A model generated the notes under the pieces. The model was not told the DNA's origin. It searched no databases and worked only from the letters and a program-made list of their open reading frames with translations. Both the position numbers and the translations under genes were made by a program. Below, one piece after another: positions 29,431 through 40,819 of a stretch of 64,000 bases of DNA; position 1 is the first letter of the stretch, and each line of letters starts with the position of its first letter. Source of the stretch: Nothopassalora personata (taxonomy: Eukaryota; Ascomycota; Dothideomycetes; Mycosphaerellales; Mycosphaerellaceae); contig CM066289.1 of assembly GCA_033816765.1 (NCBI GenBank), positions 4,216,001 through 4,280,000 on the forward strand, in the 5' to 3' direction.

Positions 29431-30825
29431 TATAGTAAGACCTTTATTTATTTATAAGTATTTATAAAGCAATATTTTATTTATTAGGAGACAGTAGAGG
29501 AAAGTTTTTATTTATTAGCCTTAAGGGCTAGGTTTATTTATAGTATCCTATATCTTACTATACTTATATAACTAGACCGTAGAAGAGGCTTACTTTAGAA
29601 CTACCTTTTAAGATAAGATCTAGTTTATTATTAATAGACTCTAACTCTAGGGAGCTATAGTATTAAAAGTAAAGCAAAAGGAAATAGAGAAGTAGACCGC
29701 CCTTACTTATAACTACTATTTTATCCTTTAGTCCTAACTAGATCCTAAGAACCTTACTAAGACCCAATATAAGTACACCCTCTAGACTACTACTTACTAC
29801 TAGAACTACTAGAGCCTCTAGAACCCCTCTTATAGGAAGTCGAGTTAATTATAGCACCCTCCTAAAAGTCGTTATTAGTACTAAGACGCTATAGGAACTA
29901 ATAAATTAAGGTAGTAACCTTACCCTAAGAGAGGGAGTTAGAGAATAGGAGGCGAACCTTAAGGAGGATAGTTCTAGAACTATTACTAGGAGCCCTAAGG
30001 ATACTTAGGCGCTAGTCTATATTGCTAGGGATAAGCTAGGTAGGTAGTATCTAAAGACTATATCTAGAGGTACTTATACTAGGAGAATATAGAACTAGAG
30101 ATAGGAAGCCCTTACGTAGAGGACTACTACGTATAATAGGAGGAGAGCAACTAGCTTATATACTATCCTAGAAGGTAGTACTAGTAGGTTAAGTATAACC
30201 TATACCTAGCTACTAGTAGGTTCTAGATAGACTAGTAATACCCTACTATAAGGTCCGTAGAGAGAAGAAGCTATACTTATCGTAGTAATCATTAAGAGCG
30301 TAGTTAGCATAGTAGCCCTTAAACTATCCTAGAATAGTATAGTAGCTAGAGAAGGGAAGGTTAGATCTCTCCTTATAGCGGTTATAGGCGCTACCGAAGT
30401 ACTTAATAAGATAGTCTATAGCGGAAGCCTATAAGGTAGGAAGGTAGTTCTAACTACTATTAAGGTTTATAGTTATAGTATTAGTAATACGACCTTAAGG
30501 GTCGACTATTATATAATCGAAGTCCTAGGTAGCTACGTTAATCTAACCCTAGTTTAGTAGGTTAGTAATACTACCTCTAGTAGTTAGAAGCTTCTTCTTA
30601 TAGAAGGTAACCTTAAGAGATACTATAGTAAGCTATAAGGTTATATTCCTCTTAGTAATCTTACGCTTACTATCGATAATCTACTTAACTAGTCTAAGTG
30701 CCTTAATAAGGGTCTTACGCTTAGAGAGCTTACTAGATATAGGTAGGCCCTTTCTACTATTACTAGGAGGACGCTTATTAGGATCGTTACCGTTACTAGA
30801 GCTAGTTCTACTACTAAAGACGTTG
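29431..30825. other. RIPed DNA, unclassified
   Basis: No LTR or pol motif recognised. From about 30270 to 30820 the plus strand has a fairly open frame with only RIP-type stops, with segments such as LLIAVIGATEVLNKIVYSGS and LSNLTLTIDNL, but I cannot name it. It abuts the 5' LTR of Gypsy C, whose left target copy CGTTG is 30821-30825. It may be part of a further, older element. Confidence 0.35.
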
Positions 30826-31229
30826 TGTTACGGAATGATTCCTATAGACCCTAGAATTATAACGACAAGACGGACACGTAACTCATCCTACCTAAGCGCT
30901 TAGACTTAGAGCAATTAGACTGCTTATACTTAGACTAATTAGACTGCTTATGCTTAGAATAATTAGACTAATTATCAAGATCTACGAATCTCCTCTATAT
31001 TTAGGAACGCTAAGAAACCCTTATAGTTTTAATACGTTTAACTCACTGTTTAATATTACTGTTTAGAATACACTATAACCTAACCTCTACCTTACTGCTA
31101 CTTAGCCTTTATAAGACAAGACAGCTACTACTTTATTACTCTCCCTTAACTTCCTATCGGCCCGAGAACAAACCCGATTAAGCTTATCTTCTTAACTTGT
31201 AATATTATTAGGTTATACTAAACCTAACA
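30826..31229 (+). repeat. 5' LTR of Gypsy C
   Basis: TGTTACGG to CCTAACA. Followed by GCTTTGAACGCC, the probable primer-binding region, comparable to ACTTTGAGC after the LTR of E. Confidence 0.85.
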
Positions 31230-32139
31230 GCTTTGAACGCCCTCTACGATAGGAGACCGATAGAGTAAACGGGGAACACCCGCCCCTAGTAAAGCAAGTA
31301 GAGCCCGACGACCTTAGACCGCGAACGATACTATTAATGCCTTAGCCACTTATATAGGCAACGACACCCTTAAGGTTAGTAAGCTAGAATACTACTATAG
31401 CGACCGAGACAAGTTCGACACTTAGGTCTCTTAGATAGACATGTACTTCTTATTTAACTCTATGCCTAAGAACCTTAAAGCTGTCTTTACTACTACCTTT
31501 TTAAGAGGACGAGCATAGCATTAGGTTAAACTATTCCTTAGGAAATACCTAGATAGTAACGGAGAAGATAATGCCGACGGAATCTTTAGGTTATATAACT
31601 ATCTTAAGCATACTATAAAGAGCGTCTTTAGTGTCTCTAATAAGATTGCTACTACCGTTCGTGTTATTTAGCATTTAACCTAGAAGACATCTACTACCGA
31701 ATATGCTACTAAATTCTAGGAATACGCGCAACTTACCGATTAGGACGACGAAGTACTTTAAGTTATGTACTAAAGAGAACTAAAGGAGCATATTAAGGAC
31801 GAGTTAATAAGGGACGGTCGGAAGATCGATAGCTTAGGCGACCTCGTTAGAGTTACGATTGATCTTAACGACAAGCTTTACGAGAGAGCTATAGAACGAC
31901 GATACGACTCTAAGGTATCCGGAAAGGCTAGATATACACCGGGCTACGACAACCGTAATAGAGGCTTCTACGACAACTATAATAATAAGCCTAGGGATAA
32001 ACCGTACTACGGACTATAGCTAATAGAACTCGACGTTACCGAGAAAGGTCGTAAGATTAGGAATAGCAACGGGAACAGAGCATCCCGGAGTTCGAAAGAA
32101 ACACGAACTTACTACGGATGTAGTAAACCTAGCTACTAA
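31230..32139 (+). pseudogene. RIP-degraded gag of Gypsy C, 5' part
   Basis: The plus-strand translation gives a capsid domain with RIP stops (for example FLRGRA, then a DELIRDGRKIDSLGDLV segment), related to the intact gag of E (FLRGKAARGF, ELSRNASVVTLGAMI). It ends inside the zinc knuckle (YYGCSKPSY), where G inserted; gag resumes at 44459. Confidence 0.75.
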
Positions 32140-32508
32140 TGTCTACTAACTACCCTATATAGGCCTGTCCGAGTTATAGTAGTGTAGAGCGGCGCTTATA
32201 TAAGTAGAGGTATTTGCCGGTCCCGGGACCGTGAAATCAGGTCACGTGACGAGTAGCGTAGTAGCTAGATAAAATAAGAGGATTAGCGGACCTAAACCCC
32301 TATACCCTCTACTCGAGAGGTATAAATTGAATTGATGCCTTAATACTACGCTTACAATGCTTAGCTACGCAGTATATATCTTTAATAGCTATACTAGGTC
32401 CTACTAGCTTACCTAAATGTCTAATTAAACCTAAATGAAATTAGGGTAAGTTAGACCTAAGGGACCCCCCCCTCTAAACCTAAGGTTAATATAACCTATT
32501 AGTCGTTA
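32140..32508 (-). repeat. 3' LTR of Gypsy G
   Basis: Matches 44089-44458 at most positions; differences are mainly C/T and G/A, as RIP gives. Contains a near-palindrome around CCGGTCCCGGGACCG at 32212-32237. Confidence 0.75.
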
Positions 32509-32998
32509 ATATATCCTCTCCCATTACGAACCTGTCCTTAGGTTCTAAAGCAGTAAGCCCGGGTAACATAGGTAGTGTAGTTAGTTGCTATAAGCTAAGG
32601 TAGTCTTATAGTAGCATAGTAGCTTACCCTACCATTTAGCTTAACATATAAGATGTTAGGCAATCCTAGGGCCTACTAGCAACAGTTTATAAAGGTCGAA
32701 AGGATTTCTTTAATAGAGACCGTAATAGTAACGTCGATAATCCGCGACTCGCGCCCGTCGTACTACGTTGTCGCATGCTACGAAACTAGCGAGGGAATAG
32801 ACAGCTATGTTAGCATTAATCGAGCGGGCTAGATGGTCGAATAACGTAAACGCCATTTATAAGACAAGTGAGCGTTAGTACTAGTAACCTAATAAATCTA
32901 AAGACGAGTCTACCGCGTAACTAGAAAGTAAGTTAAGGGAAGATAAGTAACTATAAGAAACAAGTAAGATCTAAGGACTAGAAGCACCTGTACCCGAA

Positions 32999-33062
32999 AA
33001 ATTAGAACTAGAATTAGAACTAGAATTAGAACTAGAATTAGAACTAGAATTAGAACTAGAAT
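32999..33062 (-). repeat. 12-bp tandem repeat at the end of the extra frame of G
   Basis: About five units of ATTAGAACTAGA. On the minus strand in frame they encode serine/asparagine repeats at the C terminus of the extra protein. Confidence 0.6.
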
Positions 33063-36000
33063 CCTATAGGCTATAGCTATAGCCGGAAATTAACTAGAAA
33101 CTAGGAGCCTATAAACCCGCACTAACTACTTAGTTCTACTTATTCTTACATAACTCCTTTATCTAGACCTACTCGTTGTCGTGGCTAACACTAGTCTTAC
33201 TAGACGCGTCCCTAAGTAGCTAGCTAGTAAAGTTCCTATAGTAGTTGCAGAAGAAGCTCTTATTACGCCCTTCGCTTATAAAGCACATCTACTCGAGAGT
33301 AGTGACTAAGCTAAGCTACTTGTCTATTAATTTTATAGCTCGGACGCGCTAATTATGTATCTTCTTATAGAAGAGCTCCGAGTCTAGGCGGACCGTAGCA
33401 TTAAGCTACCTTCTAGTATTAAGGATAACTTCGTTATCGTTCTAAGACTTTAAACCCGCTAGGGCATCGGATAGAGGGCTAATGCTACTAAGGTGTACGG
33501 CCGTAGGAAAAGGATAGCCGGGTACTAGGCGTCGATACTTAAACCCTATAGCGCTCTTACTTAGCGTCTTAAAGTTACGATAGAGGTCTATCACCTAGTG
33601 TATACCCTAGCTTCTCTAGAGTTTAAGATAGTTATCGTCGCGGATCTCGATAAAGTAAGGGTTAATCTAACGTAGTATCCTCTTATATACGGCCTACCTT
33701 ATTAGAACGCCTATAGTGGTTACCCGCATTTACCTAGCGCTTAGGTCCTCTCTAAACCAGCTAATGCTATTCTTACTTAGGTAATTCTAGACCCTAACCG
33801 AGAAGAAACGCTTAAATCGGCCGTCTTCTATATAGTCGTTAATCTAGTACTACTAGATAAACTCTCTAGTATTCCCTTACTTATAAAAACCGTGTAAAAA
33901 CTCCGGCCTACTAGTACCCTCTAAGTTAAGAGAGTATAGCATATTAAGCCGGTTACTAGTCTAGTAGTTTTTAATTTCGAGGTTTAAGTCGACCCTAGCA
34001 TACTATACTATAGTGTTCGCGTCACCCTCCTAATAAGCCCTATTAAAGCTAAAAATCGTAGGCCTAGGGAAGAAGATAAACCGAGTGTAGTACTAAGGGT
34101 GTAGCGCCACTTATAAGAGCTATAGCCCGGGGTCTTGTCGCATAATCTATTAGCTTAGAGAATACTACATGTTCTAGTAGACGCCGCCGTTACTAACCTT
34201 ATTCAATTCTCGTAGGTGCTATCGGTACACGTCGAATTCTCGACTTATTATTTCTCTAACTGTTTTAACCCGCGGTACTAGTTTAGCGTTATTATACTAG
34301 TATAGCATGTTGCTATTAATGTAGGTACCGGTACTATTAAGATCGGCTTAGTTAGCTTTATTAATGCCGAATTTGTGGAGGATCTAGTTGTAGTTAGTAT
34401 ACGTAACGATGCTACTCGTAGTGCCGACCTTACCTCGAATACGGAGGTAGCTAAGCGGGTTAACAGTCTTCTAACTACGCTTATTAGGGCGAAACCACGA
34501 CCTATTCTTTACCTTAATAGCTAAAAAACTCTTACCTTTAAAGAGCTAGTCTTAGACCTTAAGCGCGCGCTTATATAGGGTATTAGCGTTAATACCGGGA
34601 TTCGTAACGAATTAGAGGGCCTTATAGTAGAAATCTCGAACATACTAATCGTATATTATAGCGCTAACCTTACTATCCCTCTTAAGAACGTCCGAGACAG
34701 TATATTCGAGCATCTTAAGGCCCGCTATCCGGTACTTAGGTAGCTAGTTAATACTATCTACATTAATCGAGTTTCTAAACTTAATGCTACAGTACCGCTC
34801 ATTATAGGTGCAGTTAGCGCGCTTAATCCGGAGGGCCTCGTCTTCTTATAGGATCTAATCCTTAAAGACTAATACATCCCTAATTATAGCCGAAGGTAAC
34901 ATAGTAAGTATCGGATTACTATTCTTAGTTAGGGCCGGAGTAGATCGTAGGGTACTAACCGGTGTACCTAGCGGACTACCTTCGCGTATAGGTACGCCGT
35001 TTAGCGTTCGGTTAGGCGAGGATTAAGTAGGCGTAGTTATGCCCTCACCTATGCTCTCGCCTATACGGAGCTACTTAAGTCGACTCGACTTACGACCTCC
35101 TCTCGATAGGACTATAGGCTAGGTAGAGGCTAGTGGAGTTAGCGTAGTACTCTTTATACGTCCTTTACCTTTACTACCCGGTAGTAGCTAACGTAGCTAA
35201 GGCTGTTGCTAGCTAGATAGTCTAGGTTAATCTATACTATCCTCTAGGGACGCGGACTTCTTAGTAATAGTACCCTCTATAAAGTATAGAAGGCTATCCT
35301 TATAGACGGCTAGGCGGTATCTTCTAATAATCTCCCTACTCTTAGCCGACTACGGATTAATGCTACGTGCTTTAGCCTCCCTATCGCACCGGGTAAGATT
35401 ACTAGGCTCTAGAATTCGCTTACGATCTATGCCCTTACGGCCGATCCTTATACGCTAGATTAGTGCCCTCTAAATTCTACTAACAGCCCTACTATAATCT
35501 AGGTACTTGTTAATAAAGGCCGTAAACTAGCGGCGCCCGCTATTAGTACTATGAAGCTCGGAGATAACGCGTCGATTAAGAATCTTATTGTCTATCTACT
35601 AGCTATAGCGCCCGCTATTAGTACTATAAAGCTCGGAGATAACGCGTCGATTAAGAATCTTATTGTCTATCTACTATAGCTAGTAGCGGGTAAGCGTAGC
35701 TCGAAGAGTCTTCTCTCGGTTACGAATCTCTAAACCGGTCTTACGAATCTTACCAACGATAGGAAATAAGACATCGAGCTTCTTATTACTAAGGAATTTA
35801 TCCTAGTAGCTCTTACCTATGCCGCTCTTAACTTCCTCGAAAAACAGGTTAACCTAGACGGAGTAGTCTTCGAATACCTTCTCGAAGCCCTTATAGAAGT
35901 CCTTTAACACCTTAACCCGCTTCTAAGGACTAAGCTCCCGGAATATAACATTAGCGGCGGACTTCGGTATATTCGTGTTAGTAAGGACATACTTAACGTT

Positions 36001-36250
36001 ATCCGGTAGGCGAAGGGACTCGAACAAGGTCTAAGGTAGGCGGGTAAGCCTAGTAATAGTACTAGTAAGCGCTATGCTCGAGCTAGCCGGGCGTAACGAT
36101 AGACTAGCTAAAGCTATAATAACTAGGATTCGCTAGTAGTAAGATCGTAAGAGCTAGCTATCTCGTAGTGCTACTCTAGAGTATTAGTAAGCTTTAAAAG
36201 CTTAGTGTTAGGGTAGGAGCTTGAAAGAAGGTTAAGGTCGTAAAGAGAGA
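33000..36250 (-). pseudogene. Extra reading frame of Gypsy G (about 1000 codons, unidentified)
   Basis: Downstream of the integrase and on the same strand, the minus-strand reading from about 36200 is open apart from RIP-type TAG/TAA. Segments that read well include NVKYVLTNTNIPKSAANVIF, then NLFFEEVKSGIGKSY, a middle part with SYLRIRGKVGTTSSIVTY, and RFIFFPRPTIFSFNRAY. The C terminus is serine/asparagine rich. It has its own palindrome 0.3-0.4 kb upstream (36561-36586). It does not resemble Gypsy gag or pol and I do not recognise a family. An in-frame 75-bp duplication lies within it. A captured gene or a separate older element are both possible. Confidence 0.5.
35533..35682 (-). repeat. 75-bp tandem duplication
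   Basis: Two adjacent 75-bp copies (35533-35607 and 35608-35682), each starting GCGCCCGC, differing at very few positions. The length is 25 codons, so the frame is kept. Confidence 0.8.
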
Positions 36251-36560
36251 GAGGCTAAAGAACCGTCTAATGTATGTAGTAGTAGTAGATAGATGTGTTA
36301 GTAGCTCTAGTAATAGTATTAGTATTTAAAGAAAAAGAGAGGAAGTAGTAGGTAGAGAGCTACGCTTAAGTATGCCTCTTAGCGTATGTCCCTATAACCG
36401 TTATAAGGCAGTAGCGCCGAGACCGGTCTTATAAGTAGTAAGAGTAGTGCTATTAAGGTTACACTAAAGGTCCGATAACCCTACATGTAACCGAAAACTA
36501 GTACTAGTAACTACCTAGGTAAGCATTCGGTAGGGGCATACTACGCTATTACGTAATCCG

Positions 36561-36586
36561 ATTTACCGGTCCCGGGACCGGTAAAT
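36561..36586. promoter_or_regulatory. 26-bp palindrome before the extra frame of G
   Basis: A perfect 26-bp palindrome with core ACCGGTCCCGGGACCGGT and AT flanks. On the element strand it lies between the integrase block and the extra frame. The same sequence is at 40792-40817 and, less perfect, in both LTRs. Confidence 0.55.
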
Positions 36587-36729
36587 ATAACTCTACTAAC
36601 TAAGGTCTAACTAAGGTAAGAACACCCTATAAAGTGAAGTCTAGATAACCGAATCGGCTTAATAAATTAAAGGGCATATGCAATACATGCCTAAGGGAAG
36701 TAAACTCCGTACGCTATTACTAACTAATT

Positions 36730-38355
36730 AGTTCTTAGCCTCGATCCTACTAAACTATAAAATTTTGGCTATAGAAAGGTTATACGGCCTAACCTATAGC
36801 TTCTTAGATTCCGGTTTAGGATACGATCCCCTTTCGTTAACTCCTATAGGTAGCACGTCTTCGTCGGCGATAGGCTCGATCTCGTTTAAATTACTACTAT
36901 CTTCGCTATTAGCGACGCTATTAGCGACTTCTCCCTCCCCTATTACGAGATCGGTCCTATTATCTAAGCTTAGTACTCCTATGTTATCCGGGCGAAGTTC
37001 TAGAACTAGCTTAAGGTTTTCTCGTACCTAAACACCCTTTATTAGCGTACTATTAAGTTCCTTAAGAATATAGGTACTAAATTCCCTAGAGACACTAGAT
37101 ACCCGATATAGACCTTACTATCGGTAACCGATCTTACGTAAGAAGTTATCCTTATATAGCTTATCAAATCTTATAACAAGGTCGCCCTTCTAGAAACTAA
37201 TAGAGTTAACATTCCAGTAAGAATTAAAGTAGTCCTTACTAAGTTCTCTTAGTCGCTTCCTTCGAGCATATAGCTCTTCTAAACTAAGGTCTCGAGCCTA
37301 GAGTTAACGCGTACGTATAGCAAGCAGGTCCTTAGTCGTTCTTACCGATCCCTATTAGTAATTCGCCTACGTCGGGTACTTAACCTCAATTAGTAGAATC
37401 GTACGATAGCTATATAGGACCTAAGCTAGCGTTATTCTAGTAGTACGATAGGTCGTGGTCCTATTAGCCTATAATATAGCGGGTACCTATTGTTCCTATC
37501 CGCGGTATGTGTTCCTTATAAGCTTTACTAACGCTATAAGAATCGGACGGTATCTAGCCTCGACCGGAGCATTAGACTACGGATAGTACGGTAATATTCG
37601 AATCCTTCGAACACTAAGCCCTACGAGTAACCGCTTAACCTTAGCCGCATAAACCGTAGCGTAATTAAGCATAATTTTAGTATAGTAGCCGTACCTATAG
37701 AAGACATCTTCGTATAGAAACTTAGTAACCGTCTTAGAGCTAGGAGGTGCCCTTGTTACTCTAGCCTCGATCTAGTTACTAAGTGCTTCGCGCGCAACTA
37801 GGAGGTATCCATTTTTATGTACCTAGACGGGGTCCGAGTACCACTTCTTACTAATAACCTAAGGGCTCGATAAGTAAAGCTTACTAGCGCGCTAGTTACC
37901 TTCGCGAAACCTATAAGGAGTATAACTTCGAACCTACGTAGAGATATCGGCGAAGTACCCGTCCTAGTAATACCGATCGGAAATAAGGTTATATACGACC
38001 TTAGCGCTACGGTAACCGTGTCTCTTATAGTACTCTATAACGATCTCCTTCTAAGCCTTATTATCGTTAATTACAAGTTGTAACGGTACTCCTCGGCGCT
38101 TCTAGAAGAATAGTAATTAGTCCCGGATAAAGAAATTGACGCTCTTCTTTACTAGTCGGCGGTACTTAGTACGGGTAACACTATCGGGCCGGGTCCTAGT
38201 TTCTATAACCTAAGTAAGCTACTAAGAGCCCTTAGAATATTAGTCCCCGAGATGTCGTGTTTTCCGGATTTTAACTAGATATGTGTCGACCGGCTCCGGG
38301 TACCCGAATAGCTTATTATTAATTATCTAGTCGACTTCGTCTTCGTCTTCGTTAG
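36730..38355 (-). pseudogene. RIP-degraded integrase of Gypsy G
   Basis: The minus-strand translation shows an HHCC-type zinc finger (HGYRSAKVVYNLI to CTPCQ-like residues altered by RIP) and a core with LLVAREALSN and GLSVRRIRILPYYP, the RIPed form of the segment leading to the third catalytic residue. A basic C-terminal domain follows (KGDLVIRFDKLYKDNFLRKI). The frame at 36765-37031 on the plus strand is a shadow. Confidence 0.7.
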
Positions 38356-38360
38356 CTTCC

Positions 38361-38750
38361 TATTACGGAATGATTCCTAGGGACCCTAGAATTATAACGA
38401 TAAGACGAACACGTAACTTATCCTACCTAAGCGCTTAGATATAGAGCGATTAGACTGCTTATGCTTAGACATGGAGCGATTAGACTGCTTATGCTTATAC
38501 TAATTAGACTGCTTATACTTAGACTAATTAGACTAATTACCGAGATCTACGAATCTCCTTATATTTAGGAACGCTAGAAACCCTTATAGTTCTAATACGT
38601 TTAACTTATGTTACTATCTTACTAATTGGAATATAACTCTTATTCCTATTATTTATCTTCGCTTAGCTTACTTTAGCCTCTCTAAAGAATACCGCTACGT
38701 GACTTAACTTATCTCTCCTTTGAGACTAGCCCTAGAACGAGACAATAACA
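38361..38750 (+). repeat. Solo LTR nested in Gypsy G
   Basis: 390 bp, TATTACGG (RIPed TGTTACGG) to AATAACA, flanked by perfect CTTCC copies at 38356-38360 and 38751-38755. It matches the LTR of A at 14743-15102. No internal sequence, so it arose by LTR-LTR recombination. Confidence 0.85.
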
Positions 38751-38755
38751 CTTCC

Positions 38756-40700
38756 CTAGGTTCCTAAGGTGTAGAGGGCCTACGAGATAGGGCATCTAGG
38801 CTAGTATGTCTAGTCCCCGTAACGTGCTTTACCTCGAACGTAAATAACCTAATCTATGCGACCTACCGGGCTATTGCCGAGTTCGGTAGGTCCGAAGCCG
38901 GCCGGTTAAGCTGCTAAATAAGTGTCTTAGCATTAACCTTAAGGATAAAATTAACGCTAGTAATATATCTCTAGATCTTCTTAAGCCCCTTAAGGACCCT
39001 AAGGCATTCCCGCTTACTAGCATTATATCTGGATTCTAACGCGTTCTAGATTCCGCTCTTATACCGCACCGGGTAATGCCGTCGGGTACTATCTATTAAT
39101 TCTTAAGAAACGATACATCCCCATCTAGTGCCGCTAGTATTAACTAAGACAAAGATAGACCTAGCACTAGGTAAGTAGTAGAGGGTAACTAAGGCTAGAG
39201 CCTATATAAGATATCTAGTAACCTCCTCTTTTAAGAACTGCTTATTTTCTGTCTAGGTGAACTCGGCGTCCTTCTTTAGTAGCTTATACATTAGTCGAGC
39301 GATAATAACGAACTAGGGAATCTATATCCGGAAGTATACACATAGCCCTATATAGGTACGGACCTCCTTAATATAGGTAGGCGTAGGCTAATCTAGGATC
39401 TTAGCTATAACCTTTAGATTAGGATAGCGACTATCCGGCCTAGTAACGTACCTAATAATCTTAAGCTTTTTGTATAACTATTAGGATTTGCCTCTAGTAA
39501 CTACCGCACTAGCTCTTTCTAGGTTAGTAAGAACTAGATCTAGGGAAACGATATACTTAACGACCCATTTCCTTAACCTAGGCTCTACTTCTATATTCCT
39601 ATAATCCTTAGTTAGTCCCTTAATACCGATGTTATCGAGAAACGGCTTCGCTCGATGCGAGATATAATTAAGTAGAATCTTTATTACCGTACGCACGAAC
39701 TAAGTAACTAAATTAGTAGCTCCTTAAGGTAGAGTCGTGTTACGTACTAGGCTAAGAGGGGTTATAAAGGCTGTTAAGTCCCGGTAGGACTTATCTAAAG
39801 TGATCTAATTATAACCTAAAAACAGGTCTATAAGTGAAGCGACTCGGTACCCGGCAAAATCCTCTAAGAAGCTATCCGTGTCCGGTGGAATGTTAGTATC
39901 GCGTATAGTAACCTTATTTAGGAGTATAGCTAAGTTAATTAACCGATATAGCATATCGCTTCTAGAGGCATTAACCTTCTTTACGACTAGGAACTAGCTA
40001 TTGGAATATGCCCCTTATAAGTATTCTAGGATGTTATTCTTAATCCGGGCTCTAATTATGCGCTTAACAATTGCCCTAAGACTTAGGTGTAACCGGATAG
40101 GGCGTGCCTACTATAGCCTATAAGGGACCGTATTAATCTTCTAAGGTGATATAACGTCGTGTCTAATTTGCCTTATGTAACTAAAATCCTAAGCGAGGAC
40201 TGCCTCCCGATTGTAGAGCATCTTATCGAATAAAGCCCGCTCTATTAGCAATAGCTTAATGCTAACCTTAATTAAGGTAAGTCGTTCTAGCGTAATCCGG
40301 CTACCTCGCTTAATACTTAAGAATTTCTTAGTTAAGTACTTCCTATCGAACGGTCCTTGTCCTTTAGGCATCTTAGATTCTAGGTATAGTACCCTACGCT
40401 TCTATTCTATATCCCCCTTAACTCGTGATTCTAGGCGTTCGTGAACGCTCGCGTCTACTAGCTTCTTCTTGTCCGCCTTACGCTTATATATCGTAAAGAC
40501 CTACGGCATCCTAATATTAGCTATATATTAGCCTACTTATTACTTTCGTGCCTAAGCATTTAATATAGACTACCTTAGGATCTCGGAGGGCTAATCCCCT
40601 TAAACTAAATAAACGTTAGTAATAGAATCTCCCTCGAATGCGCCTGTTCCAATTTCTATAACTCGTTCCTTTATTCTAGTAGTCCTAAGCAATCCTAATA
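38756..40700 (-). pseudogene. RIP-degraded RT and RNase H of Gypsy G
   Basis: The minus strand reads MPKGQGPFDRKYLTKKFLSI, then an RT with DLFSGYNQITLD, the active-site region KPFLDNIGIKG (LDN from LDD), and the connection WVVKYIVSLDLVLTNLERA. RNase H motifs follow toward 38800. This RT belongs to a Gypsy lineage distinct from elements 1, 2, A, B and D, recognisable by the AKPFLDD-IG signature. The 39481-39696 minus frame is a surviving open stretch of it. Confidence 0.75.
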
Positions 40701-40791
40701 AGTGAGCTAAATGGTTGCTAGGCGTTAGAGCCTTACCGGGTTCCTATAGATGCGTCGTGTCGTAGTCGTATCCGTTTTCCTTACTATAGCT

Positions 40792-40817
40792 ATTTACCGG
40801 TCCCGGGACCGGTAAAT
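40792..40817. promoter_or_regulatory. 26-bp palindrome before the RT block of G
   Basis: Identical to 36561-36586 (core ACCGGTCCCGGGACCGGT). On the element strand it lies just upstream of the RT block and downstream of the gag block. Confidence 0.55.
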
Positions 40818-40819
40818 TA

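Noticed and set aside
36765..37031. 88-codon plus-strand frame as a gene
   Set aside because: It is the complement of the degraded integrase C-terminal region of Gypsy G; composition reflects RIP.
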